Below, piece after piece: positions 1 through 6,751 of a stretch of DNA of 6,751 nt. The DNA comes from Cyanobacteria bacterium K_DeepCast_35m_m2_023 (lineage in GTDB: Bacteria; Cyanobacteriota; Cyanobacteriia; PCC-6307; Cyanobiaceae). The stretch lies in NCBI GenBank assembly GCA_016882345.1, contig VGQR01000110.1:1-6751 (forward strand). Reading direction: 5' to 3'. Under the pieces are notes generated by a model. It was given only the letters and a program-made list of their open reading frames with translations, had not been told where the DNA came from and did no database searches. Within the stretch, counting starts at the first letter, position 1, and each line of letters opens with the position of its first letter. Both the position numbers and the translations under genes were made by a program.

Positions 1-1442
1 AGGGCGGCGTCGATCTGCAGTTGCTGTTGCGGGGAAGCCTCAATGAGCCGATCGCCAACGGGTTCCTGCGGGTCCGTGATGGCCAGATTCAGCTGCTTGA
101 GCAAACGGTCAGGGACCTGCAGGCCACCATCGTCTTCGACTTTGAACAGTTGCTGGTGCAAGAGCTCACCGCCCGGTTGGGCGAGCGCGGCACGGTCACG
201 GCCCAGGGCCATCTGGGTCTGATCGAAGCCAGCACCAGCGAGCCACCGCTGGGCATCACGATCAGCCAGGTGCCGTTCAATCTGCAGCGCATCAACGCGT
301 TGGCCAACGGGCAGCTCGACATCCGCGGCAGTCTGCGGTCGATGCAGATGGGCGGGGAGCTGGCCATCGACCAGGGCAGCATCAATGCCCAACCCGGCCG
401 GCTGGTCGCCACCAAACCCGGCCAACCTCCGAGCCCGCCCCGCAAGAGCGTGAGCCAGTTGCTGGAGGAGAACTGGGATTTCCAGAGCCCGCTGCTGCTG
501 GTCGGCTCCGAGGTCGAAACCAACAGCAGCCAGCGGGTGCTGGATTCGGTGCCCCGCTTTGCCGCCCTGGGCTTCAACGACCTGCGCCTGCGGCTGGGCC
601 CCAACCTGCGGATCGCCATCCCCAACGTGGCCTCGTTCAAAACCGCCGGTCTCTTGCGGCTCAGCGGTCAGCTCGGTCCGAGCCTGCGCGCCCGCGGTGT
701 GGTTCGCCTGCTGCAGGGGCGTCTGAACCTGTTCACCACCAGCTTCAGCCTTGATCCCGAAGCCCAGAACGTGGCCATCTTCACGCCAGCCCTGGGGCTG
801 ATTCCTTATCTCGATATCGCCATGCGCACCCGTGTCTCCGACAGCCTGACCCTGGCTGGGGTGGGCGCCGGCAGCAACCGCACGCTGGCCGACATCGAAG
901 CTGAGGGCGGGATCAGCTCGCTCAACCAGCTCAACCTGGTGCGCATCACCGTGAGCGTCAGTGCCCCGGCCGATCGTCTGGCCCAGAACATCCGTCTGCG
1001 CAGCAGCCCACCGATGCCCGAATCGCGGTTGATCGCCCTGATCGGCGGCAACTCGCTGGCGGGGCTTGGGGCCAGTGGCGCCGGCGCCGCCCTGGCCACA
1101 GTGCTGGGCCAGACCCTGCTCTCGCCGGTGCTGGGGGGACTCAGCGATGCACTGGGACAGCGCGTCAGCTTTGCCCTCTACCCCACCTACGTCAATCCCA
1201 ACGTCGCCAACGAGGCGGTGCTGCAGTCGCGGCGACTGGCGCCCCAGTTGGTGCTGGGCACCGAGGTTGGCCTCGACGTGACCGAACGATTCAATGTGTC
1301 GGTGCTTGCCGCCCCCAACCGCATCGATGTGCCGCCCCAGATCAACCTCAACGTGCGGGCGACCGACCTGCTCAACGTGCAGGGCGCCGTGGACAGCCGA
1401 GGGGCCTGGCAAACCCAACTGCAGCTGTTCTTCCGGTTCTGA
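1..1442 (+). CDS. TamB-family translocation/assembly module protein, C-terminal part (5' end outside window)
   Basis: The reading frame is open from base 3 to the TGA at 1440-1442, so about 479 C-terminal residues of a longer protein are present; the TTG at 21 is internal. The sequence alternates short beta-strand-like segments with Gly and Asn turns, as in the repetitive beta-helical groove of TamB (DUF490) proteins. A proline-rich linker lies near 410-450. Next comes a conserved-looking block around 580-800, with LRLRLGPNLRIAIP and then GVVRLLQGRLNLFTTSF. A Gly/Ala-rich segment follows at about 1014-1150 (PESRLIALIGGNSL). The final amphipathic strands end in an aromatic terminus, QLQLFFRF. 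Known TamB proteins span from the inner to the outer membrane and help with outer-membrane protein assembly or lipid transport. The cyanobacterial role is inferred. The stop touches the start of the following ROK gene, so co-transcription is likely. Family assignment is fairly secure; exact function is not. Confidence 0.85.
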   Translation, partial: GGVDLQLLLRGSLNEPIANGFLRVRDGQIQLLEQTVRDLQATIVFDFEQLLVQELTARLGERGTVTAQGHLGLIEASTSEPPLGITISQVPFNLQRINALANGQLDIRGSLRSMQMGGELAIDQGSINAQPGRLVATKPGQPPSPPRKSVSQLLEENWDFQSPLLLVGSEVETNSSQRVLDSVPRFAALGFNDLRLRLGPNLRIAIPNVASFKTAGLLRLSGQLGPSLRARGVVRLLQGRLNLFTTSFSLDPEAQNVAIFTPALGLIPYLDIAMRTRVSDSLTLAGVGAGSNRTLADIEAEGGISSLNQLNLVRITVSVSAPADRLAQNIRLRSSPPMPESRLIALIGGNSLAGLGASGAGAALATVLGQTLLSPVLGGLSDALGQRVSFALYPTYVNPNVANEAVLQSRRLAPQLVLGTEVGLDVTERFNVSVLAAPNRIDVPPQINLNVRATDLLNVQGAVDSRGAWQTQLQLFFRF

Positions 1443-2333
1443 ATGGGCACGCGTGAGCTGATCGGCATCGACCTGGGTGGCACCGCGATCAAGCTGGGGC
1501 GCTTCAACAGCGTCGGCACCCTGCTGGCGGCCCACACGCTGTCCACCCCACAACCGGCCATGCCGGGCGCCACCGCTGTCGCCATCGCAGAAGCGGTGAC
1601 CCAGCTGGACCCGGATCGCCGTGCCGATCGCGTCGGCATCGGCCATCCCGGTCCCGCCGATGCCAGCGGACGGGTCGCGCGCATCGCGATCAACCTGCCG
1701 GGCTGGATCGACGTGCCCCTGGCCGACTGGCTCGAACCGATGCTGGGGCGCTCGGTGACCTGTGCCAACGACGGCAACTGCGCCGTCCTGGGAGAACAAC
1801 ACAGCGGCGCCGCCCAGGGCTGCAGTGATGTGCTGCTGCTCACCCTGGGCACCGGCGTCGGCGGCGGAGTGCTGCTGGGCGGTCAGCTGTTCAGCGGGCA
1901 CCGCGGCGCGGCGGCTGAACCGGGGCTGATCGGCATCGACCCCGCCGGCCCGGCCTGCAACAGCGGCAACAGCGGATCGCTCGAGGCGTTCTGCAGCCTG
2001 CGGGGATTGGCGCGGCTCAGCGAGCTGCCTCCCGATGAGCTGTGCCGCCGGGCCGACGCGGGAGACCCGGCGGCCCTGGCGGTCTGGCAGCGCTATGGCG
2101 AACTGCTGGGCATCGGCCTCAGCTCGCTGATTTACGTGCTCACCCCCGAGCGCGTGCTGCTGGGCGGGGGCCTCAGCGGGGCCAGCCACCACTTCCTGGG
2201 GGCGGTGTGGGAGCAGGTGAACCGCCGCGTGCAGGCCGCCAGCCGCGAGGGTCTCGACATTCGCCGCGCCGCCCTGGGCAACGGGGCCGGTCGCTTGGGG
2301 GCCGCCCTGCTGGCTGCCGAACGCTTGGGATGA
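1443..2333 (+). CDS. ROK-family sugar kinase (glucokinase-like) with altered zinc motif
   Basis: A complete 296-residue protein, the usual size for single-domain ROK kinases, which phosphorylate glucose or related hexoses with ATP in the cytoplasm. The first phosphate-binding motif is at residues 7-17 ([11 protein letters not shown]). The catalytic aspartate is D110 in CANDGN. The second phosphate loop is TLGTGVGGG at 134-142, and the adenosine-side glycine segment is LLGGGLSG at 239-246. E159 fits the sugar-binding glutamate of the usual E-x-G-H motif, but the histidine is replaced by L162 (EPGL). The canonical C-x-C-G-x2-G-C zinc loop reads CNSGNSGS at 172-179, leaving only the first cysteine. 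Zinc binding as in classic ROK proteins is therefore unlikely. There is no N-terminal DNA-binding domain, so this is an enzyme and not a NagC/Mlc-type repressor. The ATG directly follows the TGA of the TamB gene and no clear Shine-Dalgarno is visible, suggesting coupled translation. The sugar substrate cannot be read from sequence; glucose is the family default. Confidence 0.88.
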   Translation: MGTRELIGIDLGGTAIKLGRFNSVGTLLAAHTLSTPQPAMPGATAVAIAEAVTQLDPDRRADRVGIGHPGPADASGRVARIAINLPGWIDVPLADWLEPMLGRSVTCANDGNCAVLGEQHSGAAQGCSDVLLLTLGTGVGGGVLLGGQLFSGHRGAAAEPGLIGIDPAGPACNSGNSGSLEAFCSLRGLARLSELPPDELCRRADAGDPAALAVWQRYGELLGIGLSSLIYVLTPERVLLGGGLSGASHHFLGAVWEQVNRRVQAASREGLDIRRAALGNGAGRLGAALLAAERLG

Positions 2334-2340
2334 TGGCGCG

Positions 2341-3660
2341 ATGACCATCACGTCCGTGTCCGTTCCCGACCCCAGCCCCGACCTGCTGCAGCGGGCGGCG
2401 GCGGTGCGCCGCAGCGCCATGGCGCTGGGCCAGCTCGACGACACCCAGCGCTGTGCCGCGGTGCTGGCCATGGCCGATGCGCTCGCAGACGCCCACGCCG
2501 CGATCGTCGCCGCCAATCAGGCCGATCTCGAGGCGGCCGCGGCCGCCGGGCTCACCCCTGCCCTGGTGGCCCGGCTCAAGCTCGATGCCAACAAACTTGA
2601 TGCCGCAATCGCCGGGGTTCGCCAGGTCGCCTCCCTGGCCGACCCGATCGGGGTGCGGCAGCTGCATACGGAGCTGGATGCTGGCCTGGTGCTCGAACGG
2701 ATCAGCGTGCCCCTGGGGGTGCTGGGGGTGATCTTCGAGGCTCGGCCCGACGCGGTCATGCAGATCGCCTCGCTGGCGATCCGCTCGGGCAATGGCGCCC
2801 TGCTCAAGGGTGGACGCGAGGCCTCACGCAGCTGCGCGGCGATCATGACCGCCCTGCAGCAGGGACTGGCCGGCAGTGCGGTCGAGCCAACGGCGCTGGA
2901 GCTGTTGACCAGCCGCGAAGAGAGCCTGGGCCTGCTCAAGCTGGACGGACTGGTCGACCTGATCATTCCCCGCGGCTCGAATGCCCTGGTGCGCTTCATC
3001 CAGGACAACACCCGCATCCCGGTGCTGGGCCATGCCGATGGCGTCTGCCATCTGTATGTGCATGCCGATGCCGACCCCGCCTTGGCCCTGCGGGTGGCCC
3101 TCGATTCCAAAACCCAATACCCGGCCGCGTGCAACGCCATCGAGACCCTGTTGGTCGACCGGGCCCTGGCGGCCGACTTTCTGCCGCCGGCAATCGCTGC
3201 CTTCGCCGCCGCCGGGGTTGAACTGCGTGGCGATGCCGAAGCGATGGCCCTGGGGGTGAGCCAGGCCGCCAGCGACGAGGACTGGAGCACCGAATACAGC
3301 GATCTGATCCTGGCCGTCAAGGTGGTCGACGACCTTGACGAGGCGCTCGAGCACATCCGCCGCTACGGCTCACGCCACACCGACGCGATCTGCACCCGCA
3401 ACCCCGCGGCTGCCGATCGCTTTTTGGCAGCGGTCGACAGCGCCGGGGTCTACCTCAACTGTTCAACCCGCTTTGCCGACGGTTTCCGCTACGGCTTTGG
3501 CGCCGAGGTGGGCATCAGCACCCAGACCTTGCCACCGCGCGGGCCCGTGGGCCTCGAAGGCCTGGTCACCTACCGCTACCGCCTGCGCGGCGAGGGCCAC
3601 ATCGCCGCCGACTACGCCAGCGGCCAGCGCCAGTTCAGCCATCGAAGCCTGCCGCTTTAA
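2341..3660 (+). CDS. proA: Gamma-glutamyl phosphate reductase (glutamate-5-semialdehyde dehydrogenase)
   Basis: This 439-residue protein catalyses the second step of proline synthesis: NADPH-dependent reduction of gamma-glutamyl phosphate to glutamate-5-semialdehyde, which cyclises to pyrroline-5-carboxylate. It belongs to the aldehyde dehydrogenase superfamily. Visible motifs are [20 protein letters not shown] at 124-143, the cofactor-region KGGREA at 156-161, the catalytic cysteine C264 in [13 protein letters not shown], the ProA signature from V329 to I350 ([18 protein letters not shown]), and [10 protein letters not shown] followed by [10 protein letters not shown] at 373-395. Length is slightly above the roughly 417 residues of the E. 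coli enzyme, mostly from a short C-terminal tail and the N-terminus. The ATG at 2341 lies 7 bases after the ROK stop. A GGGA at 2327-2330 is a weak candidate ribosome binding site, and no better in-frame start is seen. An alanine run at residues 65-69 is encoded by a perfect DNA palindrome. The glutamate 5-kinase partner gene proB is not in the window. Confidence 0.97.
   Translation: MTITSVSVPDPSPDLLQRAAAVRRSAMALGQLDDTQRCAAVLAMADALADAHAAIVAANQADLEAAAAAGLTPALVARLKLDANKLDAAIAGVRQVASLADPIGVRQLHTELDAGLVLERISVPLGVLGVIFEARPDAVMQIASLAIRSGNGALLKGGREASRSCAAIMTALQQGLAGSAVEPTALELLTSREESLGLLKLDGLVDLIIPRGSNALVRFIQDNTRIPVLGHADGVCHLYVHADADPALALRVALDSKTQYPAACNAIETLLVDRALAADFLPPAIAAFAAAGVELRGDAEAMALGVSQAASDEDWSTEYSDLILAVKVVDDLDEALEHIRRYGSRHTDAICTRNPAAADRFLAAVDSAGVYLNCSTRFADGFRYGFGAEVGISTQTLPPRGPVGLEGLVTYRYRLRGEGHIAADYASGQRQFSHRSLPL
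2532..2547. repeat. Perfect 16-base palindrome inside proA
   Basis: The sequence GGCGGCCGCGGCCGCC is identical to its own reverse complement and contains two overlapping GCGGCCGC octamers. It encodes part of the EAAAAAG run at about residues 64-70 of ProA. Alternating GCC and GCG alanine codons in a GC-rich genome easily produce such a palindrome, so no function is implied. Confidence 0.6.
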
Positions 3661-3697
3661 GCGACCAGCCCGCGAATGCACTGGCGCGCTCATGCGC
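3661..3697. other. Short convergent intergenic gap between proA and the DOMON-like gene
   Basis: These 37 bases separate the TAA of proA from the reverse-strand TGA of the DOMON-like gene. I see only a weak inverted repeat, GCGAATG at 3672-3678 against CATGCGC at 3691-3697, with one internal mismatch and a 12-base loop. No U-tract follows on either strand, so it is not a convincing intrinsic terminator. Transcripts from the two sides probably either end by another mechanism or overlap at their 3' ends. Confidence 0.6.
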
Positions 3698-4306
3698 TCA
3701 AAGTCGCCGTGTCCAGCCGCGGCGGTCGTGAAAATCGGGCTGATCGCCCGGATGGTGCAGAGCCCAGTAACTCAGACTGCCGTTGGCGTGGGCCAGAACA
3801 GCGGTCAGCCCCACCTGCAGTGGCGCCCCCTGGGGCAGGGCAGGCGGCAGCGGGCAGCGCAGGCTCACCAGCAGACGCGCGCTCCCCTGGTCTTCGCTCA
3901 ACCGCCAGTCAAATGGCAACGCGATCAGCGACGCTTCGGGTTGTAAACCGTGCCGATACCCCGACAGGCGGTAGACGTTCCAATCCCCCGTTGGTGCCAG
4001 GTTGAGCTCCCAATAGGCGTCATCGCCCTGCACGCCAAAGAAAGCCTCAAAACAGGTGTGTTGCCACAAGCCATCGCAGCGGCTAGGCAGCCGCAGGCCG
4101 TTGCGGCCCGCGGGCCATAGCAGCGGCATGGCAGCAGACGGTGCAGCCAGCTCGACCTGAACCTGCAGATGCCCGTGGATGATCGCTGCTCCGGCTGAGA
4201 CCGCAACACCGGCGGGCAGATCTGGTTCTGGCCAGGCGGTCAGCGGGAGCACTGCCAGGGCGTGATCAGACTCCATGGCCATCGGTGCGGGTGCAGCGGC
4301 TGCCAT
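3698..4306 (-). CDS. DOMON-like domain-containing protein
   Basis: A small protein, 202 residues from the outermost ATG, with no signal peptide or membrane segment visible, so probably cytoplasmic. Blocks typical of the bacterial DOMON-like (murB-like DOMON) family are LWQHTCFEAFFG at 80-91, AYWELNLAPTGDWNVYR at 97-113 followed by a GYRHG turn, and YWALHHPGDQPDFHDR at 180-195 near the C-terminus. DOMON folds are beta sandwiches that in other proteins bind haem or sugars; the ligand of this subfamily is unknown to me. The start is uncertain. ATGs at 4306, 4282 and 4276 would overlap the upstream kinase gene by 41, 17 and 11 bases, and none has a clear Shine-Dalgarno. The first ten residues are an unremarkable Ala/Pro/Met stretch, so the ATG at 4276 (192 residues) is at least as plausible as the outer limit given here. 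It is the last gene of the reverse-strand train and is probably translated by coupling to the kinase. Confidence 0.8.
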   Translation of the reverse strand: MAAAAPAPMAMESDHALAVLPLTAWPEPDLPAGVAVSAGAAIIHGHLQVQVELAAPSAAMPLLWPAGRNGLRLPSRCDGLWQHTCFEAFFGVQGDDAYWELNLAPTGDWNVYRLSGYRHGLQPEASLIALPFDWRLSEDQGSARLLVSLRCPLPPALPQGAPLQVGLTAVLAHANGSLSYWALHHPGDQPDFHDRRGWTRRL

Positions 4307-5387
4307 AGCACGTGATCAAATCGCGGATGGCCTGTTCCTGGGCCTCAATGCTCTCGGTCAAACGGAACTGCACCAGGGCACGGGCGAGGTTATGGCCCGA
4401 ATAGTCGGTCTTGAAGTAGACGTCAGCCGCCAGGTGGTCGCTGAAAAAGCGCAGACCCAGCTCAAAGGGAATCAGACGGATGGCGTCATAGAGATGGGCG
4501 AAATCGTGCTCGCTGAGCAAGGTGCCCGCCTCATGCAAATAGCCCTCGAGCATGGCGGCGGCCAAGGTCAAATCAAAATGAACGGCATTGAGATCACGGC
4601 TCTCCTCCCCGGCTGGATTGCAGGCCGAGCGCAGGGCATCGCCGATGTCGTAGTGCACCAGACCCGGTTTGACCGTGTCGAGATCAACCATCGCCACAGC
4701 ACAGCCGGTGCTGCTGCAGAGCATCACGTTGTTGACCTTGGGATCGCCATGGATCGGTCGCAGTTGCAGCCTGCCCTGGGACCGGGCCTGCTCCAGCACC
4801 GGCACCAAAGCGGCACGCTCGGCGATAAAAGCGTCACACCAGAGCGCCTGCGGCTCGCGCAGCAACGGGGCTGAGGCGGGCGCCTGCCGTTGGTCCAGGT
4901 AGCGGGCGTAGTAGCCCGGTGTCACATGAAACCCCTCGAGCGTGTCAGCCAATTGCTCGGCGGGCAAATCGTGAATGAGGGCATGAAAGCGACCCAGGGC
5001 CAGACCGATCTCACGGGCCTGGTCGGGGTGCTCGATCACATCGATGCTGTCGGCATCATCAATGTGGGTCAACAGGCGCCACGGTTCGCCCTGATGGTGC
5101 AACAAACAGCTGGTACTGTCGCCTTCCAGGGGAACGGGCCGGGGGAAAGGCCAGACCCCATCCAGCTTTGGGGCCGCATGGCGCGTCAGGGCCTGCAGGT
5201 TGGCCATCACCAGATCGGGACGGGTGAACACGGCCCGGTTGAGCCGCTGCAGCACATAGCGGCGTCCTGCTTCGGTCTGCACGCGGAAGGTGGCGTTGAC
5301 ATTGCCGTTGCCCAGGGGCTCAACCCGGCTCACCGGGCTGTCGAGGGCAAAGCAGGCGGCCAACTCGGCCAGCAGGCGGGGATCCAT
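4266..5387 (-). CDS. APH-fold phosphotransferase, N-acetylhexosamine 1-kinase-like
   Basis: A complete 373-residue soluble kinase of the aminoglycoside phosphotransferase/choline kinase fold. Residues 25-35 (LGNGNVNATFR) form the nucleotide-binding loop region. YVLQRLNRAVF at 44-54 occupies the strand where most such kinases carry the ATP-binding lysine. The catalytic loop is HGDPKVNNVM at 213-222, with D215 the likely base and N220 a metal ligand. The metal-binding segment VDLDTVKPGLVHYDIGD follows at 234-250. The QRLN...VF segment and the DLDTV-PG-YD-GD pattern resemble bifidobacterial N-acetylhexosamine 1-kinase (NahK), which makes GlcNAc/GalNAc-1-phosphate, better than antibiotic-modifying enzymes. 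The substrate here is inference. A resistance role is not suggested by the housekeeping setting. The ATG at 5385-5387 lies 4 bases after the peptidase stop, and the 3' end overlaps the DOMON-like gene. No Shine-Dalgarno is evident, so it appears to be the middle gene of a coupled operon. Confidence 0.87.
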   Translation of the reverse strand: MDPRLLAELAACFALDSPVSRVEPLGNGNVNATFRVQTEAGRRYVLQRLNRAVFTRPDLVMANLQALTRHAAPKLDGVWPFPRPVPLEGDSTSCLLHHQGEPWRLLTHIDDADSIDVIEHPDQAREIGLALGRFHALIHDLPAEQLADTLEGFHVTPGYYARYLDQRQAPASAPLLREPQALWCDAFIAERAALVPVLEQARSQGRLQLRPIHGDPKVNNVMLCSSTGCAVAMVDLDTVKPGLVHYDIGDALRSACNPAGEESRDLNAVHFDLTLAAAMLEGYLHEAGTLLSEHDFAHLYDAIRLIPFELGLRFFSDHLAADVYFKTDYSGHNLARALVQFRLTESIEAQEQAIRDLITCYGSRCTRTDGHGV

Positions 5388-5391
5388 CGGC

Positions 5392-6751
5392 TCAGGCCGC
5401 AGCAGCGAGCAGTCCCGAATGACGAATCAAGGCCTCCGAACTGGGGGGGCGCCCGCGAAAGGCCTCGAAAATCTCGGCCGGCGAGCGGCTGCCACCGAGC
5501 GACAGCACCGTGTCCCGAAAGCGGCGACCGGTGGCCACCACCTCGTCTTCGACATCGAGACCCACCTCTTCAAAGGCGCTGAACGCATCAGCACTCAACA
5601 CCTCGGCCCACTTGTAGGAGTAGTAGCCGGCGGAATAGCCCCCCGCAAAAATGTGGCTGAAGGCGCAGAGAAAGGCGTCCTCGGCGATGGGCTCGAGCAC
5701 GGTGGTGGTGCGAGCCAGGGCACGCCGCAGCTGATCGGGACGTTGACCGCAGTCAGGGCTCCAGACACTGTGCAGGCGCAGATCGGTGAGGGCGAAGTGC
5801 ACCTGGCGCATGGTGGCGATGCCGCCCATAAAGGTGCGCGCCGCCAGCAATTTCTGGTAGTCGGCCTCGGGCAGGGGTTCTCCGGTTTGCCAGTGGCGGG
5901 CCATGCCCATCAGGGTGGTGCGGTCATAGCACCAGTTCTCCATGAACTGGCTGGGCAGCTCGACGGCATCCCACTCGACATTGTTGATCCCGGCCGCCTG
6001 GGGGCGCTCGACCGTGGTGAGCATGTGTTGCAGGCCATGGCCGAACTCATGGAAGAGGGTCTCCACCTCGTCAAAGGTCATCAGGCTGGGGGTGTCGCCA
6101 ACCGGCGGACTCTGGTTGCAGATCAGATAAGCCACCGGCAGCACCGGCTCACCGGCGCGGGACACGTTGCGGCCCAGGCACTCGTCCATCCAGGCACCAC
6201 CGCGCTTGCTGCCCGGCCGACTGAACGGATCGAGATAGAAGGCGGCAAGGCTCTCCCCGCTGGCCCCATCGAGCACACGGAAATAGCGCACATCGGCATG
6301 CCAGGTGGGTGCAACGCCGCTCTCGGTGGCGACGATGCGAATGTCGAACAAGCGCTGACAGAGGCCGAACAGGCCCTGCAGCACCTGCTCGAGGGGGAAC
6401 CAGGGGCGCAGCGCTTCACTGTCGAGCTCGAAGCTCTGCTGGCGCAACCTCTCGGCCCAATAGCTGACATCCCAGGGCTTAAAGTCGCTGGCCTCAGGGG
6501 CGGCGTGGGCCGCGGCGCAGGCCCGCAGGGCTTCGAGCTCGGCCTGGGCCACCGGGTAGGCCGCCACCCGCAGCTCGTCGAGCAGCCGCTCGACATCGGC
6601 AACCGAGCCTGCCATTTTTGAAGCGAGGCTCACCTCGGCCCAGTTGGCATAGCCCAGGCGCTGGGCCTGCTGCAGACGCAAGGTGAGGATCTGCTCGATC
6701 AAAGCGGTGTTGTCGAGTTCACCGCTCGAGGCACGGGCCACCTGCGCCCGG
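5392..6751 (-). CDS. prlC: M3-family oligopeptidase (oligopeptidase A-like), C-terminal part
   Basis: The frame is open to the right edge, so about 452 C-terminal residues are present of a protein usually near 700. The GTG at 6741 is internal, and roughly the first third is missing. This is a zinc metallopeptidase of the thimet oligopeptidase/OpdA family that cuts short peptides in the cytoplasm, including cleaved signal peptides and proteolysis products. The zinc motif HEFGH is encoded at 6037-6051, with E as the catalytic base. The third zinc ligand is the glutamate of DAVELPSQFMENW, 30 residues after the first histidine. Upstream, WAEVSLASKMAG and FYLDPFSRPGSKRGGAWMDE match the family core. 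Near the C-terminus, FSHIFAGGYSAGYYSYKW supplies the His/Tyr substrate-binding loop. The end, SSEALIRHSGL, is the normal family terminus, so this end is intact. It is the most upstream gene visible in the reverse-strand train. The symbol follows the usual cyanobacterial naming of this family. Confidence 0.93.
   Translation of the reverse strand, partial: RAQVARASSGELDNTALIEQILTLRLQQAQRLGYANWAEVSLASKMAGSVADVERLLDELRVAAYPVAQAELEALRACAAAHAAPEASDFKPWDVSYWAERLRQQSFELDSEALRPWFPLEQVLQGLFGLCQRLFDIRIVATESGVAPTWHADVRYFRVLDGASGESLAAFYLDPFSRPGSKRGGAWMDECLGRNVSRAGEPVLPVAYLICNQSPPVGDTPSLMTFDEVETLFHEFGHGLQHMLTTVERPQAAGINNVEWDAVELPSQFMENWCYDRTTLMGMARHWQTGEPLPEADYQKLLAARTFMGGIATMRQVHFALTDLRLHSVWSPDCGQRPDQLRRALARTTTVLEPIAEDAFLCAFSHIFAGGYSAGYYSYKWAEVLSADAFSAFEEVGLDVEDEVVATGRRFRDTVLSLGGSRSPAEIFEAFRGRPPSSEALIRHSGLLAAAA

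Noticed and set aside
21..23. TTG as a start of the TamB-family gene
   Set aside because: The frame is open to the window edge and family proteins are far longer, so the gene begins upstream of the window.
1618..1634. HIP1-like palindromes such as the GATCG-containing motif here
   Set aside because: Only near matches to GCGATCGC were seen in the window; GATC-containing words are common by chance in this GC-rich coding sequence.
2517..3356. A 279-codon open frame on the - strand opposite proA
   Set aside because: Ser/Arg/Ala-rich composition without domains, lying wholly inside a strongly supported proA; a shadow frame.
3672..3697. Inverted repeat as a candidate bidirectional terminator
   Set aside because: Seven-base arms with a mismatch, a 12-base loop and no T-run on either side are too weak to call a terminator.
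3335..3946. A 203-codon + strand frame crossing the convergent junction
   Set aside because: It overlaps the end of proA in another frame and runs antisense to the DOMON-like gene, and its composition looks random; both overlapped genes have family motifs.
4266..5387. Aminoglycoside resistance gene
   Set aside because: The fold is shared, but the QRLN and DLDTVKPG patterns resemble sugar 1-kinases, and there is no mobile element or resistance context.
5290..6621. A 443-codon open frame on the + strand opposite the M3 peptidase gene
   Set aside because: The reverse strand carries an unmistakable peptidase with zinc motif. The opposite frame has no recognisable domain and is the usual stop-poor mirror of a GC-rich gene.
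6739..6741. GTG as the start of the M3 peptidase gene
   Set aside because: The frame stays open to the right edge and M3 oligopeptidases need about 250 more N-terminal residues.

Overview
This is a compact, GC-rich, gene-dense stretch of bacterial chromosome. It most resembles a picocyanobacterium of the Synechococcus/Cyanobium group. That placement is inference from protein style: a TamB-like C-terminus, a ROK kinase whose zinc-binding residues are replaced, a ProA with the [10 protein letters not shown] variant, and a small DOMON-like protein. I found no perfect copy of the cyanobacterial HIP1 octamer (GCGATCGC) by eye, only near matches. This would fit the marine/Cyanobium lineage better than HIP1-rich freshwater genera, but it is weak evidence.

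The window holds two convergent gene trains. On the + strand are the C-terminal part of a TamB-family envelope protein (1-1442, cut by the left edge), a ROK-family sugar kinase (1443-2333) and gamma-glutamyl phosphate reductase proA (2341-3660). On the - strand, in transcription order, are the C-terminal two-thirds of an M3 oligopeptidase (6751-5392, cut by the right edge), an aminoglycoside-phosphotransferase-fold kinase resembling N-acetylhexosamine 1-kinase (5387-4266) and a DOMON-like domain protein (about 4306-3698). The two trains meet tail to tail with only 37 bases between the proA stop and the DOMON stop.

Within each train, genes abut or overlap: TGA directly followed by ATG at 1440-1445, a 7-base gap before proA, a 4-base gap between peptidase and kinase, and an 11-41 base overlap between kinase and DOMON gene. 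None of these starts has a strong Shine-Dalgarno sequence, so translational coupling along two operons is likely. Promoters for both trains must lie outside the window. I saw no RNA genes, mobile elements, CRISPR arrays, integration sites, origins or riboswitches, and no gene-free stretch above 300 bases.

Functionally the set is mostly housekeeping: outer-envelope assembly (TamB), sugar phosphorylation (ROK), proline biosynthesis (ProA) and peptide turnover (M3). The least understood part is the kinase/DOMON pair. Its tight coupling suggests a shared role, perhaps in amino-sugar salvage, but this is a hypothesis. I do not see a clearly new biological system here.
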